Source of the DNA: Diplolepis rosae
Lineage: Eukaryota > Arthropoda > Insecta > Hymenoptera > Diplolepididae
Direction of reading: 5' to 3'
NCBI GenBank assembly: GCA_030998225.1
Contig: JAPYXD010000727.1
Span: 7,750,001 to 7,814,000, forward strand
DNA: 64,000 nucleotides
This document shows, piece by piece, positions 55,655-64,000 of this stretch (positions within the stretch are counted from its first letter, which is position 1; each line of letters starts with the position of its first letter). Under the pieces are notes generated by a model. The model had not been told where the DNA came from. It did no database searches and saw only the letters and a list, made by a program, of their open reading frames with translations. The position numbers and the translations under genes were made by a program.

Positions 55655-56110
55655 TGACAGTAAGATGCTAACGCTGTACGAAGAAGAAGAAGAATAAGAA
55701 GGATTGAGCTTCGTTTCATGGCTATGGGCGCATGCGCAGTTCAATTTTTACATTTCATTCCTTTCTGGCGAAATGTACTACATTGCGCTACTGTTAACTG
55801 TAGCGAAAAAACGAGTTTGCGCGGCGGTGGCACATAAAATTCTTTGTGTCCAAACGGGCGGAAAAAGTCGCATTGCATGCTTGTGCGTAGAGCGACATGC
55901 AGCCAATCGCGCCTCGGTGACGCAATCGGGAGAAATGTCCATACCGCCTGACACTTGACTGCTCGCGGGTAACTACGCGCTTGCACGCAATCCGACTTTT
56001 TCCACCAATTTGGACACAAAACGTCGTGTGTACCTCGAGCGACATGGTGGCGATGTGACTCGGGCGGGTACACTTCGCACTCGTCACAATCGCCATCATG
56101 CCGCCCTTGG
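55655..56110. repeat. GC-rich palindromic repeat shared with 21.7 kb and 59.4 kb
   Basis: 55655-55800 is an inverse copy of 21735-21880. 55852-55994 is an inverse copy of 59415-59555, sharing AAAGTCGCATTGCATGCTTG and TGACTGCTCGCGGGTAACTA. Within it TTTGTGTCCAAACGGGCGGA (55847) pairs with TCCACCAATTTGGACACAAA (56000), so the segment itself is a foldback. Confidence 0.7.
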
Positions 56111-56389
56111 TACAGAATCTAATATTATATAGCAGTATTCTTATGACACTTAATAACAAGTGATAAAGAAGAGCATCGCTCTGTCCGTATGATAATTGTA
56201 CACACGGTAATGAAACTGTAAGCCACACCGCGTGTCGATAATATAGTAATGGAACGATAATAACCTAATGAGACAGTAAAAGGTTATCAGCGTATCTTTA
56301 TTAGCACCAATTTATTATTTTTTATTCTAATAATTATTATTGCCACCTTGGTTATTTATTAAATATTAATTATTATCAGATATACAAAT

Positions 56390-56850
56390 AAGTTTCCGCC
56401 GTTTGACAAAAATTAGCGCCAACAGTAAGTTTTGGTTGAAATTGACAGATGTAAATCGTCAGTATCGTAAGGCTGGACATCTGTCAACAACATAACCTTG
56501 AAATATTAGTGAATTTTTATCAATATAATATATTCTTTCGTACGCGAAAATGTCGAGTTTTTAGCCGAATAAGCGTCATTGTACATCGATTGCTTGTAGA
56601 AAGATATAGTGAGGCTGCCTTAAGTGAGAGTTGTCGTGAGTGGTTTCAAAATTTTAAGAACGGTAAATTTGACATCGAAGACAAAGAAAGTAGCGGAAGG
56701 CCGAAAGTGTACGAAGACGCGGAATAGGAAGCATTATTGGATCAAGATTCGTGCCAAACGCAAGAAGAACAATACGATGGACAATACTTGGAATAAAACA
56801 TAAGGTTCCGTTCTTTCACAATAAATGCCCAATTTTAGATAAAAAAAATA
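56390..56850 (+). pseudogene. Mariner N-terminal relic
   Basis: The end-like AGTTTCCGCCGTTTGAC at 56391 resembles the ends of the 27.4-kb mariner. The frame 56509-56727 reads LLVERYSEAALSESCREWFQ and NGKFDIEDKESSGRPKVYED, the mariner DNA-binding domain with the Gly-Arg-Pro hook. EALLDQDSCQTQEE follows after a stop. The catalytic part is absent. Confidence 0.78.
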
Positions 56851-57890
56851 GTGGAAACTTATTAGTATACCTGATACTTTCAATTAAACAGCCCCACAAC
56901 AAAAAATGTCTTGAGCTAGAAACGAGACCCATCACTTCCTATGGATTTGACCCACTGATCACGAATCTGAAGGCTGTTTTATCGAATTGGCCCTAGTTTT
57001 CACATAACCTCAAAATTTTCGGATTTGTTTCGAATAAAGTGATTCTTTTGGATTAAAAATAGGCAAAAAGTACAGTTTGACGTGTTTTGTGCTGAATTTT
57101 TTAGGACAACTATTTATGAAGTTCAATAACTGCAGGCAAATTATTGAAAAAGATGAAGTATTCTTCCGACGTGGTATCCGTATGCTGCCAGAAAGATAGG
57201 TAAAATCATCGGTTTCTTTGAACACAATTCTACCCTGGGTACTTGGTAAATAAAATCATTGGGTGTTAAGGACATGGTGATATTCAGTAAATTAGCAAAG
57301 TTTTTGCATTTTCAAATATATCGGAATTTTTTTTTGACTGTCATAACTAAAAGTGGTTTATCTACGTCCGCTTTCATCTTGATTGCCATTAATGAAATTT
57401 TGAGAACAAAATTTTGTATATTTTGCACACAAACATGTGAAAATTGGGCCAAATTGTTTACATGAACTTGCTACTTTTCTCAACTACTTTCTCTCTAATT
57501 TTCCCTTAAATAGTACAAGTCTGAAAACAGTAGTGCTATCTAGTTCCTTTGGATTACGTAAATTATCGTATTTGGTCGTGTTCGGTTAACAGTGATTCAA
57601 TTCTGAAATCGGGAAAAACTAACTTATTTTGTTGAAAAGTGCATTGTCAAATTTATTTCTCTTGTATTTAACAAGATACTTAAGCAAATAACTGATTTCA
57701 CTAGCCGATGGACCTGCATTCTTTACACTAAAGTACTTCCTGCAAAATTTATGGTTGTTTTGCTACCTCACGAAGACTCAAACGAAACCAAGCAAGACAT
57801 TGTACCGTTAGGTTGCAAATATAGGAGTAACAAACAAAAATTTTCTCATATGCTCTCTATTCCAAGAGGTAGCCAAGTAAATTAAAAAAT
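56851..57890. other. No gene recognised
   Basis: AT-rich sequence with short frames lacking domains. Confidence 0.4.
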
Positions 57891-57893
57891 AAC

Positions 57894-58072
57894 CCTCGTG
57901 AAAATAAATACCAGTTTGAGACTACTTTTAGGTCAGAAAAATACCAAGTTTGGTCTTTTTCTGATATGTGGTCTTCTGGGAGCCAGAACATATACCACTT
58001 TAAGACCACTCTGAGATCAAGCACTTTTCCTGCGATATGCGTGGTCTAAAACTGGTATTTATTTTCACGAGG
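57894..58072. mobile_element. Palindromic MITE of 179 bp
   Basis: CCTCGTGAAAATAAATACCA at 57894 pairs with TGGTATTTATTTTCACGAGG ending at 58072, a perfect 20-bp match. Inside, further pairing (AGACCAC, GGTCT) is present. Confidence 0.88.
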
Positions 58073-58440
58073 AAAATATCGTTCCGTACTGCACACTTTA
58101 CATTATCATTTTGTTATATGAAATAAACTTCCATACATTTAGAAATTAGTGTTTTATTATCTTTGTGAACAACTCAGGGCCCATAGACTTGACGAGTGAC
58201 AACGTACCCACAAATAAAAATAAATAAATAAATTAAAAAAAACTGAAAAGAGAGAGGCTTTCTATTGCTACTTGACTCATGACTACAGAAACATGATTTG
58301 TAGCCATGGTAGCCATATACTGAATACTGTCGTAGCGTCTAGTTAACGTCGTTGGAATTGTCCTTACCCCTTAAATCTCGCTATGAGAACTTGAAACGTT
58401 GAGTTCTCATGGCTAAAATAACGTAGTCGCTATAACCATT

Positions 58441-58720
58441 GCAGCAAACTTCACACTCGTTGAATCCGTTGCGTTTTGTTTCAAGTAATGCATATTATTT
58501 TTCATAGCACCTCCTTTGAAAATCCGATTTTCGGTACCTGTAGAGCGGGTTGAAACTACCATTTTCAACAGCCAATCTTACAGCCAAACTTCACACTCAT
58601 GCAATCGCTCTGTTTCGCCCCTTGTAATGTAATATACTATTTCATAGCAACTCTTTTCCTAATTCGATTTGATCTCACTATAAAGCGGGTCGAAAGTGCA
58701 ATTTTTAACCCTACTTTTAA
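58441..58720. repeat. Diverged tandem duplication of about 140 bp
   Basis: Two units share CAAACTTCACACTC, then TTTCATAGCA, CGATTT and AGCGGGT(T/C)GAAA in the same order (about 58444-58580 and 58583-58720). Confidence 0.65.
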
Positions 58721-58816
58721 TGTTTCAACAAGCTCTACAAATACCGAGAAGCGGATTTTCAGAAGAAGCGCTAAGAATAATACAATGTTCCACGTAGTGA
58801 TTTTACGTATTGGATA

Positions 58817-59881
58817 TAGACCAAGCAACAGGGAATTTTTTGTAAATGATTTATGACATTATTTATTTCAGAAAACGGACTGCGCCATCAGAAGAGAGGT
58901 TGGTCATAGAGTAATTGTGTCATGTTTTGGACAACGAAATATGATTTATAAATTTGTTATTAACATTTAAGACCAAAAAACCGCACTTTTTTTAGTTTTT
59001 TGTTTATAACATTAAAGGTAATTATCCAATCTTAATTACATTCAGTAAAAGGTTGTAGACTATTGAATTATCAACAAAATAACCCGTCGCTCGATTTGAT
59101 TGAATAATTAGAAGCGGAAAAAGTTCGGAAAAACCGTAAAATTTAGCTTTTGTTAAACAAATTAATATCTCAGTAAATTTTTAACTTTTCAGGTTGAGGT
59201 TTGGTAGAAAAGTAACCGACTTTATGCTCTTCAAATGTATAAAAAAGGGACACTTTAAGATAATACGTTTCCGCACTATTGACACTTTAATTTATTTCAT
59301 GCGTTAATTGTAAAATGTCTGCTTGCCGCAGAGGTGGTCCGACGTTTATTTTAAAAACGGCTTTCAAAAATATAAATCAAGGAAAACAGAACGTCAATCT
59401 TGGTTTTTCGCTAAATTGCGTGCAAGCGCGTAGTTACCCGCGAGCAGTCAAGTGTCAGGCGGTATGGACATTTCTCCCGATTGCGTCACCGAGGCGCGAT
59501 TGGCTGCATGTCGCTCTACGCACAAGCATGCAATGCGACTTTTTCCGCCCGTTTAACAAAAGCTAAATTTTACGGTTTTTCCGAACTTTTTCCGCTTCTA
59601 ATTATTCAATCAAATCGAGCGACGGGTTATTTTGTTGGTAATTCAATAGTCTACAACCTTTTACTGAATGTAATTAAGATTGGATAATTACCTTTAATGT
59701 TATAAACAAAAAACTACAAAAAGTGCGATTTTTTGGTCTTAAATGTTAATAACAAATTTATAAATCATATTTCATTGTCCAAAACATGACACAATTACTC
59801 TATGACCAACCTCTCTTCTGATGGCGCAGTCCGTTTTCTGAAATAAATAATGTCATAACAAATTCCCTGTTGCTTGGTCTA
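58817..59881. mobile_element. Foldback element of about 1.06 kb with arms of about 330 bp
   Basis: TAGACCAAGCAACAGGGAA at 58817 pairs with TTCCCTGTTGCTTGGTCTA ending at 59881. The arms extend inward to 59158 and 59551 with very few differences (for example CCCGTCGCTCGATTTGATTG). The centre, 59159-59550, includes a copy of the GC-rich repeat also found at 55852-55994. Confidence 0.9.
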
Positions 59882-60529
59882 ATACTTGGTCTAGTATAGT
59901 GAGTGTGATTACATTACTTAGCCGCTTCGACCACTTTTAGTACCTACACTGACGGCTCAAGCATTGCTTGAATTCAAGCAATTTTTTTTCGGTGTACCAC
60001 AGAGGCTCAGTGATCCTTACTTCCGTTAAATGATGAACACTTATTGGCTTCTGTTGATGGGTGATTTCAACTAACGTAATGTGCCGAAAAAAGGTGACTT
60101 GTTTATTCCGCTCCAGCGTCGCCATTTGGCAATAAAATCTTGGGGATAAATTTGTGAACTTTAAAGAATATACGATAAAGTATTCTAAACAAAATTCGGA
60201 TTCTATTATCTGCGTTTTTATGGAAAATCATCAAAATTCACCTTTTTTCTGAGCTTCAGAGTGGCATTTTACCCCTTAAATCGTATGCAGCAATATCTAA
60301 AAAATCTTTCTATGAAAAAAGAGACGCCACCGACTGTGCCCAGACTCCATCCCAAGTTATTCGATTGCTCTATCTGTATGAAAAATCAACTTTTGTATCT
60401 TAGTTTTAAAGTACATTGTATCTTAGATTTAAAATACGTTTTTGCGCGCGTTTCAGGGTGTGTAATCTAGAAGCTGGTTGAGATTCGTATTGTTTTCCGA
60501 TGAATTTTTATTTTTATTATTCACTGATT
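59882..60529. other. No gene recognised
   Basis: Short dispersed repeat words only, for example TTACTTCCGTTAAATG at 60016, also at 24250. Confidence 0.4.
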
Positions 60530-61836
60530 TTTTTTTTTTTTTTTTTTTTTTTTGTTGGTGAGGAGGAAAAATGGCGAAATCTTTTATAGACGTTGTACAG
60601 GACTCTCCTAGGATGGGTCTAGGCATACCTGTTAAAACCAACAAACCCCCTCTCTCGAACCAATACACCGCCCGCGGAACCGCCTTTCGGCATTAAACTT
60701 CATGGGCAGTTGGTTCCAGCTTAAAGTCGCGTACGACTCTTCCGTCGTCCGTTCGCCCGGGACTCCCATCCGCGGAAACACGTCCGTTAGGCAGGGCGGC
60801 TGGCCGCGCCAGCCAGGAAAGGAATAGGAAGATTCCTCCCCAAGTCGACGCGAACAGCCAAGTCCGCCCAAGACGCAGGACCGCGGGTGTAAGCCCCGAT
60901 GCGATTTCTACTGGCCCTCATTGTTGCCGCGCTCTGCACGCCCATCGAGCTCCCTCGTCTTTATCACCAGGGTGACGAATGACTCGATAAGCATCCATAT
61001 CTGTTCAGACTGGAGCATGAGAGAGACCATCGTGTCAGGAGTGAGTTGTGCGCCCACTGCCCGACCGACAGCCTCCCTTTCCGCGCCCCACCTGGCGCAG
61101 ACAAAGAGTGTGTGCTCTGCATTTTCTACAAGGGAACCGCAGTAGCGGCACGACTCATCGTCTCTTTTCTTGAAGCGCTTCAGGTACGCATTAAAGCAAC
61201 CATGGCCCGAAAGCGCTTGCGCCAGGTAAAAGCCGACTTGACCGTGCTTTCTATCCAGCCAGGTGGCTAGCTCCGGGATCAGACGGTGTGGCCATCTCCC
61301 GGTTTGGTCACCATGCCATCTCGTCTGACATTTCTCGACGAGTCTGTGCCTTCCATCCTTGCGGATGGCCTCCTTCGCGCGAGCGATTTCCTGCAGGTCG
61401 GCGCAGGTAAGCTCTTTGCGAAGCTGAAAGGTCTCCTGCCTTTCCTCCGCCAATAAATCTATTGGCGGGACGCTCGCCAGGACCAGCACAGCGCTCGTCG
61501 ACACAGTTCGGTATGCTGAGACAATTCTCATCACCACACCTCTCTGTGCCGAGAACAGCTTCTTCAGGATAGCATGGTTGTTAAGGGCACTTGTCCAGAT
61601 CGGAGCTGCGTAGAGCAGCTTCGAATTTACCACGCTCGCCACTAGCCTTCTCTTAGCTTCCCTAGGACCACCAATGTTGGGCATGAGCCGAGTCAGGGCG
61701 GCCCCACATTGGATGGTTTTGGCAGTCGCGATCTGCAGGTGTTCGCCGAAGCTAAGCCTTCGATCCAACTGCACACCCAGGTACTTAATGCTCTTTTTCC
61801 ACTTGATTTCATGTTCCCCGAGAACGATCCTCGGCT
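60530..61836 (-). mobile_element. R1-like LINE, 5'-truncated copy with poly(A) tail (best-preserved copy)
   Basis: On the minus strand the sequence enters the polyprotein at about 61836 (RIVLGEHEIKWKKSIKYLGV), runs through the 3'UTR, and ends at 60554 in an A tract of about 24 bases (T run at 60530-60553). The A tail and the 5' truncation are hallmarks of target-primed insertion. Confidence 0.88.
60908..61836 (-). CDS. R1-like LINE polyprotein, C-terminal part, open frame
   Basis: The frame is open to the truncation point. The internal Met at 61774 is not a true start. In order it has the end of the reverse-transcriptase domain (SIKYLGVQLDRRLSFGEHLQ, the thumb region), AKRRLVASVVNSKLLYAAPI, MRIVSAYRTVSTSAVLVLAS, PIDLLAEERQETFQLRKEL and CRYCGSLVENAEHTLFVC (a C-x2-C-x8-H-x4-C finger). 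It ends with DGRAERGNNEGQ and a stop. Endonuclease and catalytic reverse-transcriptase motifs are missing through truncation, so it cannot transpose by itself. The intact frame suggests a recent insertion. Confidence 0.9.
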
Positions 61837-62551
61837 ATTTGGATTATTATTATTATTATTATTTCGAACTCGACTGTTGTGAAGTCACTTTCATGCACAA
61901 ATTAAAATACATCATAAAAATTCTACCTCCTTGCGTTAGTTCGCGACGCTGCAATTTCAATTTTTTATATACAGTAGAACCTTTCTTATTCAAGCCCGCT
62001 TTATCTGAATTCTGGATTATCCAAAGTTGAAAAAAAATATTCAACTCATATTATCCAATCTGCAGCACAAGAGTAATCCATATAATTCGAGTCTTGTGCA
62101 TATAAACTTTACTCTCTACTTAAACAGAGCAGATTTTGTTTCTTTAAGTTTTTATGCGCCAAAATAAAATTTGTGCCAAACATTTGTAAAATAAATATTT
62201 ATAATATAAACAATTAATAAAATTTTATAAAATAAATTAGTATATGTGAATATGTAATTATATTTTTAATTTATATTATTAAAGCTTTGATTTTATGTAA
62301 CAAAACATTTTAGCCAAGTTTCCCGATTATCTGGTTTAAAACTGGTCCACAATAACTCACAGATAAGCGAGGTTCTACTGTATTAATGTCTATTAAAGCT
62401 AAGAACATTTTTGAATGTGTAGATATAGGTATTATAAATATTTCATAGCTAATACTAATAACTAATTAGTAATAATAATATTGCTATAATCAATAGTAAT
62501 AATGATAAATTTCAAAGATTTCAAATTCTTCAAATTTGAAGTCATTTGCAT
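61837..62551. other. AT-rich region with an ATT microsatellite, no gene
   Basis: A short ATT run lies at 61843-61862 beside the LINE truncation point. At 61966-62040 (CAGTAGAACCTTTCTTATTC) and 62340-62385 (GCGAGGTTCTACTGTA) two inverted ends face each other, as in known Tc1/pogo-type non-autonomous elements with CAGTAGAACCT ends. This suggests a MITE of about 410 bp at 61973-62384. Confidence 0.55.
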
Positions 62552-63363
62552 TGTTACGTCACAACTACGTGAATACTTACTTTAATCAAAGGTTTCTCGT
62601 TTCTAGTTAGGATCGAATGATCCTTGCTTAGGGATAAGGATAAGTCAATGAAAAACATAATGGTTATTAAAATAATGTAAATTGAATTTATTTAGATAAT
62701 TAGACATGATTACAAAGGTTGAATTGATTACAATTAATAATACAATAAATTGACGAATGGGGGCACAGGCTAGTTGGTACATGAGAAAGAAAGAGCCAGA
62801 AAAGAGAGAGAGAGAAGTTCGGTACCTTTATGAATTCCTGAGTTGGATTAAAGGTTAATCAACACGGGGTGAGTGCGCAGTTTCAAGGATCACCACAGGT
62901 GCGGCTGCGATGAAATGATTGCTCTCACAAGGTGTGAGAAAGAGACGGAGAAATAGTCCGCACAGGTATGTTCCGTAAAGGCGACGATCCTTATTTATTA
63001 CACAGTCCAAAGATCTTTACAAAGATCTATAACGAGTCCACGATTACTTTTACGACTTCCGAACTTGGATTTTAAATTGTCTCGGTAAAATTTTACGATC
63101 TCAAACTATCGAAGGAAAATTCATTTGACGAACTAGACGAAAATTAACTGCTCGCTCTTGTTGTGGGCCTCTTTTATATTTTTCTTTACAAATTGACAGT
63201 CAGCGTTTTACATGACGTAGTCATATTTTCCTAGAAGAGAAGGGCCCCTTTACTTCTCCCTACTTCTTCCTACTCCTGGTTCCCCTTTATTAATTTTTTC
63301 AGATTTGTACTAAACCTAGCCTGTGCGTATTAATTACATTTAAATACGTCGCAGGACGTGACA
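62552..63363. mobile_element. Probable solo LTR
   Basis: The segment is bounded by TGTTACGTCACAACTACGTG at the left and CGTCGCAGGACGTGACA at the right, giving TG...CA ends with short inverted repeats (TGTYACGTC). It is non-coding, moderately GC-rich in the centre, and carries a GA-rich tract (62795-62815). Length (about 810 bp) and ends suit a gypsy-type LTR. There is no internal domain. The target duplication is unclear, so this remains a proposal. Confidence 0.4.
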
Positions 63364-64000
63364 GCACTATAGCAATATAAGATTTTGAAATTGTCTACGA
63401 GGACACCTGTTGGCAACGTATCCTATCTGATACACGACTAATGTTACTCCGATAATGTAAGCAATGGCAATAATGTCGAAGTCAACCACTTTATTTTAAA
63501 TAATAATGAAATTAGTAATAATAAATAGATAATTAGTTGTACGAATTATCATTCAAAGTCTGCATATGCAAATGGGAACCAATAACACAATATTCTTTTT
63601 TAAGAGCATGTGATACATGAGAAAAATAGTAAGTTCATGTTAACAACTTGGTTCACTTTCTACATGTTCACGTCCAAAAAGATGAAATTTGGGAAATAAT
63701 GGAGGAGATGAAAACGGATATGGATAGACTACTTTTGGTTGTTATAATGAAAAACTTTTTCTTGATAAATTTTACTAAAATTGAACCTCTTTCCATTTTT
63801 TAAACCAAAACTAGTCTATCTTCGTCAGTTTTTATCTGATCTACCATTTTCGAAATTTTGAAAATGAAATTTTATCTATTTCGGACCCAAACATGAAGGT
63901 ACCTAAAATCAATTAAATTCCCTAATTTCCTAAGTATCACAAGCCTTTAGAGAAACTACGTTATTTAATTACATCAATACTATTTTATTTAAAAGTGCAA
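63364..64000. other. AT-rich window end, no feature
   Basis: A weak inverted pair (TGGATAGACTACTTTTGGTT at 63721 and AAACCAAAACTAGTCTATC at 63803) suggests a small palindromic element. No gene is seen. Confidence 0.35.

Noticed and set aside
61046..61270. Plus-strand frames at 60921-61270 and 44260-44596
   Set aside because: These are antisense shadows of the R1-like LINE C-terminal coding region.

Overview
This is about 64 kb of AT-rich, intron-bearing animal DNA, almost certainly from an insect. The insect assignment rests on the density and families of mobile DNA: many mariner/Tc1 relatives, piggyBac-like and hAT-like transposases, an R1-like non-LTR retrotransposon in several copies, and short terminal-inverted-repeat elements. 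A hymenopteran such as a parasitoid wasp is a reasonable guess but is not proven. No rRNA, confident tRNA, CRISPR or bacterial operon structure was seen.

The only host genes I can support are two head-to-tail paralogues on the minus strand. Gene B (39631 down to 19950) can be assembled by hand into five exons whose splice sites and phases all agree. It encodes a secreted 407-residue chymotrypsin-fold serine protease homologue. The catalytic His and Asp are replaced and the Ser is kept. Two conserved disulfides are lost. A fifth exon adds a 144-residue Ser/Thr-rich tail ending in a cationic segment. Gene A enters at the left edge: only its first exon (430 to 373) is in the window. That exon has the same length, the same splice phase, a matching donor and a similar promoter/5'UTR. 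Gene A continues off the left end.

Layout. 1-0.5 kb: gene A promoter and exon 1. 0.5-19.9 kb: intergenic repeats, including foldback elements, a transposon-like gene split by a large inverted-repeat insertion (7.0-12.3 kb), and a Tc1 copy nested in a palindromic MITE (12.45-14.0 kb). 19.95-39.63 kb: gene B, with large introns filled by piggyBac-like, mariner and MITE copies. 39.6-42.6 kb: gene B promoter and AT-rich spacer. 42.6-64 kb: mobile DNA only (IS630/Tc1-like deletion derivative, R1-like LINE fragments, a hAT pseudogene with two insertions, foldbacks, a probable solo LTR).

Nearly all transposase genes are frameshifted, deleted or truncated. Several insertions are exact enough to read target-site duplications: TA for Tc1/mariner, TTAA for piggyBac-type, and GTAC for an unassigned MITE. 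These give a relative order of insertion. Hammerhead-ribozyme-like motifs, as known from Penelope-like elements, occur at 46.5 kb and in weaker form at 3.2 and 5.65 kb. All translations, counts and alignments were made by eye; no database search was possible.
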